A DNA stretch of 64,000 bases from Lachnospiraceae bacterium AC2028 (GCA_000702685.1 JNJD01000008.1:137223-201222); one strand, 5' to 3'; numbered from the stretch's first letter, positions 8,639-18,190 are shown. Numbers and translations: made by a program. Notes: generated from the letters alone by a model not told the origin.

Positions 8639-9935
8639 CCTTCAGTACCTTGAAAAACTTTATAAGCAGTGCAAGTGATGCAAGTGCAAGTGCTGCGATG
8701 CCTGCCCCGAAGCTGAGCGGTGCCCATACGGATATGATCTCGTGAAGCGATGCTCCGAAGATGGCCGGCATGAGTATAGTGGTGAGTGCAAGCAGCAGGA
8801 GAGTGATCAGTCCCGTGCTTATGAGCACCCGCTTCCTGCGTATGATGAATGCAAGCACAAAAAGTATCAACGCTATCAATGTTACCACAGAAAAGATGAT
8901 ATCGAAAACAGTCCATACATCGGTTGCAGGAGATCCGGGATTTTCACCGAGCATAAATGAGCATATGTTGTTGCAGAGACTGTCTGTGGATGCGGCAACA
9001 TTCAGGTTCGTGAGCACGCAGACTCCGATCTCTTTATCCCGTGAAAAGACGATCCTGGACGAATAATTTGCCGTACCTCCGGAGTGACCTATGATCCCGT
9101 CTTCGAACATTTCCCATCCGGCATAGTAGTCACCTTCTTTTTCCAGATGCGAGAGTATCTCCATGACTGCTTCGTCCTCTCCGTAAATCCATTTGATCAG
9201 CCAGCTTCCGATATCCTCCGTATCGGAATAGAAATAACCTGCGGGTATGCTGCCTTCCCTTACGGGCACTTCGTATGCAAACGGGATCCTGAAACCTATC
9301 CTGGAGCCTTTGATTATCCATGAAGGATCATCGGGAGTCCCCACATAAGTCGAATCAAGTCCGGCGGGAGACAGGATATTTTCCTCCATGTATTCGCGGT
9401 AGCTCATTCCGGTGACATTTTCTATGATCAGTCCGAGAAGATTGTAATTAACATTCGAATAATTGTATTCATCTCCGGGCATGCAGACCAGTTCCCTTCT
9501 GTTAATGCTCTCCGCCCACTGTGCAAGGGTCATGCCTTCCGCAGCGGAAGGGTAGGCGGATTCCGAATTCGTATATCCGCTTTCCTGTCTTAACAGATCT
9601 TCGACGGTTATTTCGACCGCTTCACCTTTGTAATATGCTTCGAATCCGGGAATGAGTTCCGATAGGCAATCGTCTTCCGAGATCACGCCGTCATCGATCA
9701 GTTCCCGTACGGCAAGCCCCGTGAAAGCCTTGGTCATCGAGCCTATCTGGTAGAGTCCGTCCGGATCTCCGTAATATGATACATCACCGTGATCTACGAT
9801 AACGACGCTTACACTTCCGCATCCCGTCCTGCTTTCGAAGTCGCGGACCATTTTCCGGATACCGGAATCATCTGAAGCTGTATATGTCATTCCGATGATG
9901 AGTGCAAGCAATGCGATAAATGATCTCTTCATCAT
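8613..9935 (-). CDS. serine hydrolase, beta-lactamase/penicillin-binding class C fold, membrane-anchored
   Basis: 440 residues. A signal peptide or anchor (about 1-20) is followed by a class C beta-lactamase-like domain with SMTK (SxxK, about residue 68), YSN in NYSNVNYN, and HSGG in place of KTG. Three or four C-terminal helices begin near residue 330. This arrangement is common for Firmicute beta-lactamase-related hydrolases (D-aminopeptidase or esterase-like), so resistance should not be assumed. AAGGAGG precedes tandem ATG codons at 9935. It heads the operon that includes the LytTR regulator. Confidence 0.85.
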   Translation of the reverse strand: MMKRSFIALLALIIGMTYTASDDSGIRKMVRDFESRTGCGSVSVVIVDHGDVSYYGDPDGLYQIGSMTKAFTGLAVRELIDDGVISEDDCLSELIPGFEAYYKGEAVEITVEDLLRQESGYTNSESAYPSAAEGMTLAQWAESINRRELVCMPGDEYNYSNVNYNLLGLIIENVTGMSYREYMEENILSPAGLDSTYVGTPDDPSWIIKGSRIGFRIPFAYEVPVREGSIPAGYFYSDTEDIGSWLIKWIYGEDEAVMEILSHLEKEGDYYAGWEMFEDGIIGHSGGTANYSSRIVFSRDKEIGVCVLTNLNVAASTDSLCNNICSFMLGENPGSPATDVWTVFDIIFSVVTLIALILFVLAFIIRRKRVLISTGLITLLLLALTTILMPAIFGASLHEIISVWAPLSFGAGIAALALASLALLIKFFKVLKDEGRKKTG

Positions 9936-9963
9936 ATTTCCTCCTTATTGGCCATCTAAGCGC

Positions 9964-9993
9964 ATTGTAACGAAGGAAACAGACGCAAAACAA
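9964..9993 (-). promoter_or_regulatory. candidate promoter of the serine hydrolase operon
   Basis: On the minus strand TTGTTT (9993-9988), 18 bases, TACAAT (9969-9964), ending about 28 bases before the start codon. The -35 overlaps the tail of the upstream terminator. Confidence 0.35.
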
Positions 9994-10026
9994 TACGAAG
10001 CCCCACTTGTTGCAAATGAGGCTTCG
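9984..10026 (-). terminator. terminator of the hybrid kinase gene
   Basis: On the minus strand CGAAGCCTCATTTG pairs with CAAGTGGGGCTTCG over a CAA loop (10026-9996), a 14-bp stem with two G-U pairs. It is followed by TATTGTTTTG. It lies 24 bp after the kinase stop codon. Confidence 0.65.
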
Positions 10027-10049
10027 CGAAATGCAATTTATGTTTTCTT

Positions 10050-12422
10050 TTATCCGTTGATGACTTTCCTGAGGAGCTTTCCGATTTCATCATAGTCGGC
10101 AATGAATTCTTCGTGCTTTGCCTGTATGAATTCAATGTCGTCTTCCTTTGCCGCCTGTTCGAGACGTGCTGCCTTATCTCCGAGTGCGAGTGCACCGATG
10201 GTCTTGGAGGAGCTCTTGACGGAGTGGATGCGGATCATGTAATTCTTGAGGTCTTCTTTTTCGAGGAACTCGGAAAGTTTCTTCTTGGACTCCTTGATGG
10301 ATTCGAAGTACGAACCGAGAACATCGAGATACAGGTCGTCGTATCCGCAGTGCTTTATTCCGACGCTGACATCAATCAGATCCTGGCCCTCGAGAAGTTC
10401 GAGATTTCCGGGCGCCTTGAAATCGGGAAGATCGTCTGCATACTTTCCGGAGAATTCCATGACCATGGGTTCGGCCTGGTCGGAGGAAGCGCCGGGTTTA
10501 TCGATCTTATCTGCGGGAAGATACTCCGTCATCTTTTCCTCAAGCTTGATCGGATCGATGGGCTTGGTCATGTAATCGTTGAAGCCCTCACGTATGTATT
10601 CCTCGCGTGCGCCGGAGATGGCGTTTGCGGTAAGCACTATGAACGGAGTCTCTTTGTTGAGAGAGCCTTCCATGTTCTGGAGATCGTGGAGTGTCTCGAT
10701 ACCGTCCTTGCCGGGCATCATATGATCGAGGAAGATGATATCGTATTTGGTCTCGCAGCACATATTGATGCATTCGTCGCCGCTTATCGCAGTGTCGATC
10801 TTAACAAGCGTCTGCTTTAACAGATTCTTGAATACCATAAGGTTCGTGGTATTGTCGTCGACCATGAGGATGTGTGCGTTCTTGGCGGTGAAGGTGCATC
10901 TGTAGCGGTCCCTCGTTCCGATGTTTGCATTGTAGGTGTCCCTGTAATTGCCGAGAGGCTCCCACTTTACGACGGTCTGCTTCAGTTTAAAAGAAAACGT
11001 GGATCCTTCTCCGTATACGCTTTCGACCTCGAGCTTTGAATCCATCATCTCGAGGAGGCTCTGCGTGATGTTCATGCCAAGGCCGGTGCCTTCGATGTTG
11101 CGGTTTCTTTTTTCCTCGATACGTTCGAATTTGGAGAAGAGCTTTTCCATATCCTCTTCCTTGATGCCGATACCGGTATCCTTAACCGAGACTTTGAGGA
11201 AGACGGAATTTTCATCCTCGGGATCTTTCTCGAATCCCATGGTGAAGGTAACGGAACCTTTTTCCGTATACTTGACCGCATTGACAAGGATGTTGGTGAT
11301 GATCTGCTTGATGCGGACTTCATCGCCGTTGAGGATCCTCGGAAGGTTCTTGTCAAAATCAAATTTAAGATCGATGGTCTTGCCCTCGGCCCTTACCCTG
11401 ACCATGTTGACAAGATTGTTGAGGACCGACGACATATCGTAATCGACCGGGATGATCGCTACCTTGCCCGCTTCGATCTTGGAAAAATCGAGAATGTCAT
11501 TGATGAGACCGAGAAGAGTGTTGCCCGCGGTCTTGATGTTCTCGGCGTAAAGGAGGATCTCCTTGCTGTCAGCTTCCCTGAGGATCATCTCGTTGAAACC
11601 GAGGACAGCGGTGATGGGAGTCCTAATCTCGTGGGACATATTGGAAAGGAAATTGGATTTGGCCTTGTTCGCTTCGTCCGCGATCCTTATCTGGTCGGTG
11701 AGTGCGTTGGACATGATCTGAAGGCTCTTTGAAAGTCTTCCGACTTCGTCGTTGCTGTCCACCTCCATCATCTGGGAGTAATCACCGTTTGCGTATCTGA
11801 ATGCAACCTCTGTCATTTTGGTGAGAGGCTTGATGATCGATTTGACCCAGAATATTCCGATGATGAGTGCAATCGCAACGATTATGACCGAAGTGATGAA
11901 CAGCTGGAAAACAAGTCTTGCCTGGGGAAGACCGATATCATTTCTGGGAACGGACATATAGAAGATAAGGCCGTTCGAAAGTTCTTCGACGACTATCTTG
12001 GAACGGCGTCCGTCATATCCCCAGTGCCATCCGGGAGTGTCTTTCGGCAGACCGAGTATGAAGCTGAAATGACTCTTGACCGCATCGGACATTTCACCGA
12101 ATTCGGTTCCGCCCGGATATCTGCTGTGATAAATGACATCGCCGTCACGATTGAGAATTCCTGCGCTTCCGCTTCCGTATACCGTAAATCCGGAAGCCTT
12201 TTCACACAGTGCCTCGGTCATGGCGTCATAGTCGCCGGCGTTTTCGTCGATCACGTCATTTAAAACTTCCGTATAGTATTCGGTGGAAGAGAGGATGACT
12301 TTATCGGAATATGAATCCAGAAGAGTGCGATTTCTGAGCATGGCAGTGATCATCAGGGTTCCCGTTGCGAGAACCATCATCACCGTTATCGCGACACTGA
12401 TTTTAGTCTGGATAGACTTCAT
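10050..12422 (-). CDS. hybrid sensor histidine kinase (HAMP-HisKA-HATPase-REC-Hpt)
   Basis: 790 residues from the ATG at 12422 (the frame is open 19 codons further up, but only here does an AGGA precede). There is a TM helix at about 8-28, an extracellular region to about 170, TM at about 177-200, then HAMP. HisKA has SHEIRTP (His near 261), followed by the ATPase domain (NILVNAVKYT, DTGIGI, GTGLGMNI). A receiver follows with the Asp in FLDHMMPGKDG, and a C-terminal Hpt domain has the His in RIHSVKSSS. It is a self-contained phosphorelay with no output domain, so its final regulator must be elsewhere. Confidence 0.93.
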   Translation of the reverse strand: MKSIQTKISVAITVMMVLATGTLMITAMLRNRTLLDSYSDKVILSSTEYYTEVLNDVIDENAGDYDAMTEALCEKASGFTVYGSGSAGILNRDGDVIYHSRYPGGTEFGEMSDAVKSHFSFILGLPKDTPGWHWGYDGRRSKIVVEELSNGLIFYMSVPRNDIGLPQARLVFQLFITSVIIVAIALIIGIFWVKSIIKPLTKMTEVAFRYANGDYSQMMEVDSNDEVGRLSKSLQIMSNALTDQIRIADEANKAKSNFLSNMSHEIRTPITAVLGFNEMILREADSKEILLYAENIKTAGNTLLGLINDILDFSKIEAGKVAIIPVDYDMSSVLNNLVNMVRVRAEGKTIDLKFDFDKNLPRILNGDEVRIKQIITNILVNAVKYTEKGSVTFTMGFEKDPEDENSVFLKVSVKDTGIGIKEEDMEKLFSKFERIEEKRNRNIEGTGLGMNITQSLLEMMDSKLEVESVYGEGSTFSFKLKQTVVKWEPLGNYRDTYNANIGTRDRYRCTFTAKNAHILMVDDNTTNLMVFKNLLKQTLVKIDTAISGDECINMCCETKYDIIFLDHMMPGKDGIETLHDLQNMEGSLNKETPFIVLTANAISGAREEYIREGFNDYMTKPIDPIKLEEKMTEYLPADKIDKPGASSDQAEPMVMEFSGKYADDLPDFKAPGNLELLEGQDLIDVSVGIKHCGYDDLYLDVLGSYFESIKESKKKLSEFLEKEDLKNYMIRIHSVKSSSKTIGALALGDKAARLEQAAKEDDIEFIQAKHEEFIADYDEIGKLLRKVING

Positions 12423-12442
12423 AGATCCTATTTCCCCATAAG

Positions 12443-12462
12443 AAGTGAAAACAATATCACTT
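12443..12462. promoter_or_regulatory. inverted repeat in the divergent kinase/acyltransferase region
   Basis: AAGTGA (12443-12448) and TCACTT (12457-12462) with an 8-base spacer lie between the kinase start and its candidate -10. It may be an operator or a leader hairpin; no regulator is indicated. Confidence 0.3.
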
Positions 12463-12467
12463 AGATG

Positions 12468-12476
12468 ATTATAACA
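12468..12476 (-). promoter_or_regulatory. extended -10 promoter of the hybrid kinase
   Basis: On the minus strand TGTTATAAT (12476-12468) is a full extended -10 element about 46 bases before the start codon. No good -35 is present, as is usual for extended -10 promoters. Confidence 0.45.
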
Positions 12477-12581
12477 CAAAAAAACCGTTTTTCCTGTATA
12501 ATGAGAATAAGTGGAATAAGAGGATCGTGAAACCGGAAAACGGCCATCCGTATTCCGAAAAATTATCGGAGACAGTTACTG

Positions 12582-13853
12582 ATGAAGGATAAGGATTTCG
12601 AAAGATTTGACATGCAGGCGCCGCCTGTGAGGACCAAGTGGTACTTAAGACCGCTTACATACATCCTGAGCGCACCGGATGTCAAAAAGCACGGATGCAT
12701 CATCAAAAAGAATAATCCCGAAGATCTCAAGCCTCCCTTTGTAATGCTCTGCAACCACAACGCATTCATGGATTTTAAAGTGGCCACCAAGACCATCTAT
12801 CCCTGGAGAGCCAATTATGTCGTTGCGATCGACGGCTTTATCGGAAGGGAAAAGCTTCTCCGCAATGTCGGTTGCATCTGTAAGAGGAAATTCACTAACG
12901 ACATATCGCTTGTAAAGCAGCTTACCCGTACGATCCGAAACGGCGATGTTGCGATAATCTATCCCGAAGCAAGATATTCTCTGTGCGGTACCACCGCTTG
13001 TTTACCCGAATCCCTCGGAAAATTATGCAAGCTTCTCGGAGTGCCCGTTGTGACTCTCATATGTCACGGGCATCATGTCAACTCGCCCTTCTGGAATCTG
13101 CATGACCGCGGCGTCAATCCCACGGAAGCGGAATTTACGCAGATTTTTTCGGCTGAGGAACTTAAGAACGCGTCGCCCGCGGAGGTGAATGAGAAGATAC
13201 GAAATGCCTTTGTCTATGATGATTTTGCGTGGCAAAAAGAACGCGGCATTAAGATCACATACGAAGGCCGTGCGGAGGGACTCCATAAGGTCCTTTATCA
13301 GTGCCCCGCATGCAAGAAGGAGTTCAGGATGTCCTCAAAGGGGACGATCCTTAAATGCGATGCCTGCGGAAAGCAGTGGAACATGACAGAGCTCGGCGAG
13401 CTCGAAGCCGTAAACGGGGAAACCGAATTCACACATATTCCCGACTGGTATGAGTGGGAGAGGGAAAATGTGCGCCGCGAAGTCGAAGAGGGAACTTATT
13501 CAAGCGGCGAGCTTCCGGTAAGGGTCGATTCCCTGCCCAATGCGAAGAAATACATCCCCATAGGTACCGGCACGATGGTTCACGATATGAACGGATTCAG
13601 GGTCAGCGTTACCGACAGCGACGGGGACGTACACGAGATGGTCAAGACCGTGCCCTCCCTTTATTCCTGCCATATCGAATATGAATATCTGGGCAAGTAC
13701 GGAGACTGCGTTGATCTGAACACCCTGACCGACACCTGGTACACCTATCCGGACCCCGGAAAATGTGAATTTTCGATCACAAAAATGGCCCTTGCGACGG
13801 AAGAACTCTTTTTTGCACATAAAAGAATGCAGAAATCGCAAAAAAACGCATAA
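12582..13853 (+). CDS. PlsC-like acyltransferase with C-terminal zinc ribbon
   Basis: 423 residues. The N-terminal half is an LPLAT/PlsC acyltransferase domain: CNHNAFMD carries the NH(x)4D catalytic motif (about residues 57-63) and IYPEARYS matches the substrate-binding EGTR-like block. Around residues 240-265 a CPAC...CDAC pair forms a four-cysteine zinc ribbon. A C-terminal beta-rich region of about 150 residues matches nothing I know. The predicted activity is acyl transfer to a glycerophospholipid or related lipid. The ribbon fusion is unusual for PlsC. TATAAT at 12497-12502 is a possible promoter -10. Confidence 0.8.
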   Translation: MKDKDFERFDMQAPPVRTKWYLRPLTYILSAPDVKKHGCIIKKNNPEDLKPPFVMLCNHNAFMDFKVATKTIYPWRANYVVAIDGFIGREKLLRNVGCICKRKFTNDISLVKQLTRTIRNGDVAIIYPEARYSLCGTTACLPESLGKLCKLLGVPVVTLICHGHHVNSPFWNLHDRGVNPTEAEFTQIFSAEELKNASPAEVNEKIRNAFVYDDFAWQKERGIKITYEGRAEGLHKVLYQCPACKKEFRMSSKGTILKCDACGKQWNMTELGELEAVNGETEFTHIPDWYEWERENVRREVEEGTYSSGELPVRVDSLPNAKKYIPIGTGTMVHDMNGFRVSVTDSDGDVHEMVKTVPSLYSCHIEYEYLGKYGDCVDLNTLTDTWYTYPDPGKCEFSITKMALATEELFFAHKRMQKSQKNA

Positions 13854-13878
13854 TTACCTATATTTAAGCAAAAATTGA

Positions 13879-13887
13879 TGCTATAAT
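13879..13887 (+). promoter_or_regulatory. extended -10 promoter of the GGDEF/EAL gene
   Basis: TGCTATAAT is an extended -10. The matching -35 position (TATATT, 13859) is poor. The same TGCTATAAT occurs at the promoter near 28911. Confidence 0.5.
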
Positions 13888-13894
13888 ATGTTTT

Positions 13895-13910
13895 CAGCCA
13901 TATATGGCTG
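13895..13910. promoter_or_regulatory. perfect palindrome in the GGDEF/EAL leader
   Basis: CAGCCATATATGGCTG is a perfect 16-base palindrome just downstream of the expected transcription start. It could be a repressor operator or a short hairpin. Confidence 0.4.
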
Positions 13911-13930
13911 TCTGAGGGGAGATAAAGAGT

Positions 13931-15667
13931 ATGGGTAAAAGTGCTGATAGCAGTAATCGTAAGACTATCGATAGTACTCTGAAAAGAATATATGCACAGA
14001 AAAGATCTGTACCGCAGGTAATGTTCTGGATACTGCTGGTGCTGTATTTTATAGCTACTTTCATCATAAGCATATCAGCAAGCTCAGGTGCATCCATCAT
14101 GATCGCGGGCCGTTCCCTGCCGATGTATACTTTCGCCGGAGTGTTTTCGTCCCTTTCGCATATCTGCGTCGTCATGATCACGGTGTATTACGGAAAACAG
14201 GGATTCGTATCCGCACTTACCGTTCTGTTCATCCAGCTGCCCCTGATCCTCATGAGTGTATTCATGGGGCATAATCTGACCAGCCTTCCCGGCGTGTTCG
14301 GAAATATCATGGCCATTGCGGTCATCATCCTGATCCGCAGGAACAATGTCAAGATCGATGCTTATCAGGATTCGCTGAGAACGCAGGCTGTCACGGATAT
14401 CCTCACGGGACTTCCCAACTGGTTTGCGGTAACTGAGCTGATCGAAGAACTTATCAGGAAAAAAATACCCTTCGCGCTTGTCACGATCGACATGAACGGC
14501 TTCAAGATCATCAACGACACGATGGGATTTGATACGGGTAACGAAGTGCTTGTTGAGGCGGCCAAGAGATGGAAGGCGGTTGCAGACGGCGGAGCAACGG
14601 GTACATTTGATTTCATAGCAAGACTCAGCGGAGATGAATTCGTTCTCGTCATCAGGGAATTCGAATCCGATGATGATATCAGAAACAGCATCAGGATGTA
14701 CGAGGCTGCGCTCAATGATCAGATGGACAATATCGGATATGATTTCTTCGTATCCGCAAGCTTCGGATATTCACTGTTCCCTTATGATTCCGGAGATATG
14801 GATGAACTGATCACTTTCTCAAATCTCGCAATGTATGAGATCAAGAATGAAAGATCGGGTGAGCATATCAGGAAATATTCCAAGGATATGCAGAAAAAAG
14901 AGCGTACGCTTGAAGTCGAAGTCAAGATCAAGAATGCACTTGACAACGATAAGGTATTATATATGCTCCAGCCCCAGTATGATATGAACCACAAGCTTCG
15001 CGGTTTCGAAGCTCTGGCACGTATGAAGGATGACGACGGTTCGTTCATCTCTCCCGCGGAATTCATTCCCGTAGCGGAGAAGACCGGACTCATAGACAGG
15101 GTTGATTCGGCTGTTTTCGGAAAAGCGGCCACATACGTCGGAAATCTCATCAAAGAGACGGGTTCAGATGTCATACTCAGCCTTAACGTTTCGGTCAAGC
15201 ATCTGATGAAGAAGGATTTCCTTGTGGAGATCAGCAACCTGATCGCATCCAGCGGGATCCCCGCAGAGCAGCTTGAACTCGAGATAACCGAATCGATAAT
15301 GATCGAATCGGTTGAGAAGGCGATGAACTGCATCAATGAGATCCGCAAGATGGGAGTCAAGATAGCGATCGATGATTTCGGAACGGGTTATTCATCACTG
15401 AGCTATCTGAACAGCTTCCCCGCTCATCTTCTCAAGGTTGATAAATCATTCATCGACAAGATGAACACGAGCGACAGCTCCAAGCAGTATGTTGCGGCTA
15501 TCATCACTCTCGGACATGTCATGGGATTCAATGTAATCTCCGAAGGTGTTGAGGATGCCGATCAGATAGAGACTCTCAAAGACATCGGCTGCGATTACAT
15601 TCAGGGATATGTCTGGGGCAAGCCCCTTCTTCCCGAGGATGCGGGCAAGCTTGTGACCTCAGTCTGA
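13931..15667 (+). CDS. membrane GGDEF/EAL cyclic-di-GMP protein
   Basis: 578 residues. Four or five helices span about 30-140, then a GGDEF domain (about 150-305) and an EAL domain (about 325-570). The GGDEF signature reads SGDEF (about residue 234), a variant sometimes still active. The EAL domain keeps EAL in GFEALARM, ELEITES, DDFGTGYSS and the late EGVED and QGY motifs, so phosphodiesterase activity is expected. The protein probably lowers c-di-GMP in response to a membrane signal. Its downstream neighbours modify an exported glycan, which c-di-GMP often controls. Confidence 0.92.
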   Translation: MGKSADSSNRKTIDSTLKRIYAQKRSVPQVMFWILLVLYFIATFIISISASSGASIMIAGRSLPMYTFAGVFSSLSHICVVMITVYYGKQGFVSALTVLFIQLPLILMSVFMGHNLTSLPGVFGNIMAIAVIILIRRNNVKIDAYQDSLRTQAVTDILTGLPNWFAVTELIEELIRKKIPFALVTIDMNGFKIINDTMGFDTGNEVLVEAAKRWKAVADGGATGTFDFIARLSGDEFVLVIREFESDDDIRNSIRMYEAALNDQMDNIGYDFFVSASFGYSLFPYDSGDMDELITFSNLAMYEIKNERSGEHIRKYSKDMQKKERTLEVEVKIKNALDNDKVLYMLQPQYDMNHKLRGFEALARMKDDDGSFISPAEFIPVAEKTGLIDRVDSAVFGKAATYVGNLIKETGSDVILSLNVSVKHLMKKDFLVEISNLIASSGIPAEQLELEITESIMIESVEKAMNCINEIRKMGVKIAIDDFGTGYSSLSYLNSFPAHLLKVDKSFIDKMNTSDSSKQYVAAIITLGHVMGFNVISEGVEDADQIETLKDIGCDYIQGYVWGKPLLPEDAGKLVTSV

Positions 15668-15758
15668 GAAAAGGATTCCGGACTATGCTTTACATTGTTC
15701 TTCTGTGGTATCCATTTATGCCCTGATATCATAATTCTTGTTCTGTGGAGCGGAACTG

Positions 15759-17246
15759 ATGCTTTTCAACTCCTTATCGTTTTTAATATTTTTCCCGGTG
15801 TGTCTTGCACTGTATATGGTCCTGCCTGCAAAGGCGAGGACCTTTATACTGCTTGCGGCAAGTATTTACTTTTACATGTGCTGGAACCCGGTCTATGTTC
15901 TTCTCCTTGCTTCATCCATTCTCGTAACATATATCTGCGCGCTCATCCTTCCGAAATGTGCGGGTAAGACCGGCAGCAGGCGTATTGTCCTTGCGTGCGG
16001 CCTTATCATCAATTTCGGGATTCTTTTTGTTTTTAAATATTTCAATTTCTTTGCCGAGACTATCGCTAAAGTTACGGGCAGCACCGGCCTGCATCTCGAC
16101 CTTCTTCTTCCGGTCGGAATATCCTTCTACACATTCCAGGCCGTCGGATATCTGATAGATGTTTACCGCGGTGACGAACCGGAAAAGAACATCTTCAGGT
16201 ATGCACTCTTCGTATCTTTCTTCCCGCAGCTTGTCGCAGGTCCCATCGAAAGAAGCGGAAATCTCTTAAAGCAGATACGTGAACTCGATAAGCGTCCCCT
16301 TATGAATCTCGATGATTTCAGAAAGGGTGCTTTCATAATGCTGTACGGATATTTCATGAAGATGGTGATCGCAGACCGTGCGGCGATGCTCGTCGATACA
16401 GTTTACGATGTCGAGAATTATTCGCAGTACAAAGGCTTTGCGGTACTGCTTGCCGCGGTTCTCTTTTCCGTGCAGATATATTGTGACTTTGCCGGATACA
16501 CATACATTGCGATCGGTGCGGCAAGAATCATGGGATTTAAGCTTCGCGAGAATTTCAACACGCCGTATCTGGCACGCGGAATAAGAGACTTCTGGGACAG
16601 ATGGCATATATCCCTTACAGGATGGTTCAGGGATTATCTGTATTTCCCTCTCGGAGGTTCCAGGAAGGGCAGGACGAGGAAGTATATAAATATCCTGATC
16701 ATCTTCCTTGTGAGCGGACTCTGGCACGGCGCGAGCTGGCACTTTGTATTTTGGGGATTTTTACACGGAATACTGAGAGTGATCGAGGAGATCGTATCTC
16801 CCATATGGAATAAATTCAGATCCGCCGCTTCGGATGTTTTCTTCGGCGGAAAAGAGGATGATAAGACCTACGGGGCATTGTCGTGCATACTGACATTTTT
16901 CATAGTGACCGTATGCTGGATGTTCTTCAGGGCGGAGAGCATCAGACAGGCTTTTGATCTTATAGTAAATATGTTCTCCGGATTCGGGCTCTGGCAGCTT
17001 ACGGACGGTTCGCTCCTTATGCTCGGACTCGATGCGAAGGAGATGAATGTCCTGATAATAGGACTCATCATAATGATCCTTGTGGACAGGGCAAAGCATA
17101 AGGGCGTGGACGTTCCCGCATTTTTCGCGGAGCGCTCCGAAATCGTTCAGGCATTCATTCTTCTCATCGGAATACTTTTCATCGTGATATTCGGCATCTA
17201 CGGAATGGAATATGATGCCGCGGCATTTATTTATTTTCAGTTCTGA
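15759..17246 (+). CDS. MBOAT-family O-acyltransferase (AlgI/DltB-like)
   Basis: 495 residues, multi-pass. The catalytic-His region LWHGASWHFVFWGFLHG lies around residues 320-336. The block RDFWDRWHISLTGWFRDYLYFPLGG, typical of AlgI, precedes it. I chose ATG 15759 (GTGGAG upstream) rather than an in-frame ATG seven codons earlier. Family members move acyl groups across the membrane onto polysaccharides, teichoic acids or proteins, usually together with an SGNH partner. The next gene, 5 bp away, encodes such a partner. Confidence 0.9.
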   Translation: MLFNSLSFLIFFPVCLALYMVLPAKARTFILLAASIYFYMCWNPVYVLLLASSILVTYICALILPKCAGKTGSRRIVLACGLIINFGILFVFKYFNFFAETIAKVTGSTGLHLDLLLPVGISFYTFQAVGYLIDVYRGDEPEKNIFRYALFVSFFPQLVAGPIERSGNLLKQIRELDKRPLMNLDDFRKGAFIMLYGYFMKMVIADRAAMLVDTVYDVENYSQYKGFAVLLAAVLFSVQIYCDFAGYTYIAIGAARIMGFKLRENFNTPYLARGIRDFWDRWHISLTGWFRDYLYFPLGGSRKGRTRKYINILIIFLVSGLWHGASWHFVFWGFLHGILRVIEEIVSPIWNKFRSAASDVFFGGKEDDKTYGALSCILTFFIVTVCWMFFRAESIRQAFDLIVNMFSGFGLWQLTDGSLLMLGLDAKEMNVLIIGLIIMILVDRAKHKGVDVPAFFAERSEIVQAFILLIGILFIVIFGIYGMEYDAAAFIYFQF

Positions 17247-17251
17247 CGGTT

Positions 17252-18190
17252 ATGAAAAAATTTTTTGCTGTAGCGGTCAAGTTCATACTGTTCAATGCGG
17301 TCCTCGCAATATGTCTGCTCGGCGCCACCGGGGTTCTGCGCAACAAGGAATACGAGGGTGCGCAGGATATGTTCGCAAAGTGGAAGCCTGAGCATGCGGA
17401 CATAGTTTTTATCGGTAATTCGCATCAGTTCTGTACGATAGATACGGATCTTCTGTATTCCGAATACGGCATAGAATCCTTCATGCTTTCTTCGAGCGCA
17501 CAGACAGTTCCGATGTCATATTATGCGGCGAAGGAAGCCATAGAATTAAGACATCCCGATGTGATCTGCTTCGAGGTTTCGTACTGCGCGAATGATTTCA
17601 ATACAGTTAAGGGCATGGATCACTGCTTCTTCGACGGTTTTCCGAATTGCAAAGCAAAATACGAAGCCCTGAACGATCTTATCGATCCCGAAGAGCGGAT
17701 CTACTTCCTACTTCCTCTGGGCATATTCCATTCGAGATGGAAGGAACTTACCGAAGAGGATTATTCCGGATTCCCCGTAAGCGAAAGAGGCACATACCGC
17801 ATGACGAATGTATATGTGAATTCGGAGATCCCCGTCGTTGATGAAGACGATCTTTATCCCGTTCCCGGAGAGATGGAAAGATACCTTCGCATGATGATCG
17901 ATCTGTGCGAGGAAGAGGATGTGAAGCTGATACTGTATGCCGCACCTTTCAACGGACAGTTCCCCGGCGAAGAAGGAAGCATTGAGGATCTGAAGACGAG
18001 GGAGAGGATATTCAATCATGTCGGTGTCATTGCAAAAGAGTGCGGCGTCGAATATCACAATCTCTTTTACGAGCTGGATGAGCTCGGTATCGACAATGAG
18101 ACCGACTGGGCGGATTCCCAGCATTTCAACTGCCTCGGACAGGTCAAGATGACAAGATATATGATGGATAACGGATATCTCGGTTATTGA
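17252..18190 (+). CDS. SGNH/AlgX-DltD-like acyl-transfer partner protein
   Basis: 312 residues. An N-terminal membrane anchor (about 5-27) precedes an SGNH-like domain. FIGNSHQF (around residue 53) gives the nucleophile Ser, and DSQHFN (around residue 290) gives the C-terminal Asp-x-x-His dyad. MBOAT genes are commonly followed by such extracytoplasmic proteins, which pass the acyl group to the final glycan acceptor. The acceptor cannot be identified here. The 5-bp gap to the MBOAT gene indicates an operon. Confidence 0.82.
   Translation: MKKFFAVAVKFILFNAVLAICLLGATGVLRNKEYEGAQDMFAKWKPEHADIVFIGNSHQFCTIDTDLLYSEYGIESFMLSSSAQTVPMSYYAAKEAIELRHPDVICFEVSYCANDFNTVKGMDHCFFDGFPNCKAKYEALNDLIDPEERIYFLLPLGIFHSRWKELTEEDYSGFPVSERGTYRMTNVYVNSEIPVVDEDDLYPVPGEMERYLRMMIDLCEEEDVKLILYAAPFNGQFPGEEGSIEDLKTRERIFNHVGVIAKECGVEYHNLFYELDELGIDNETDWADSQHFNCLGQVKMTRYMMDNGYLGY

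Noticed and set aside
8613-9935. Beta-lactam resistance gene
   Set aside because: The SxxK/YSN/HSG set and the C-terminal helices fit the broad serine hydrolase group; nothing indicates antibiotic hydrolysis.
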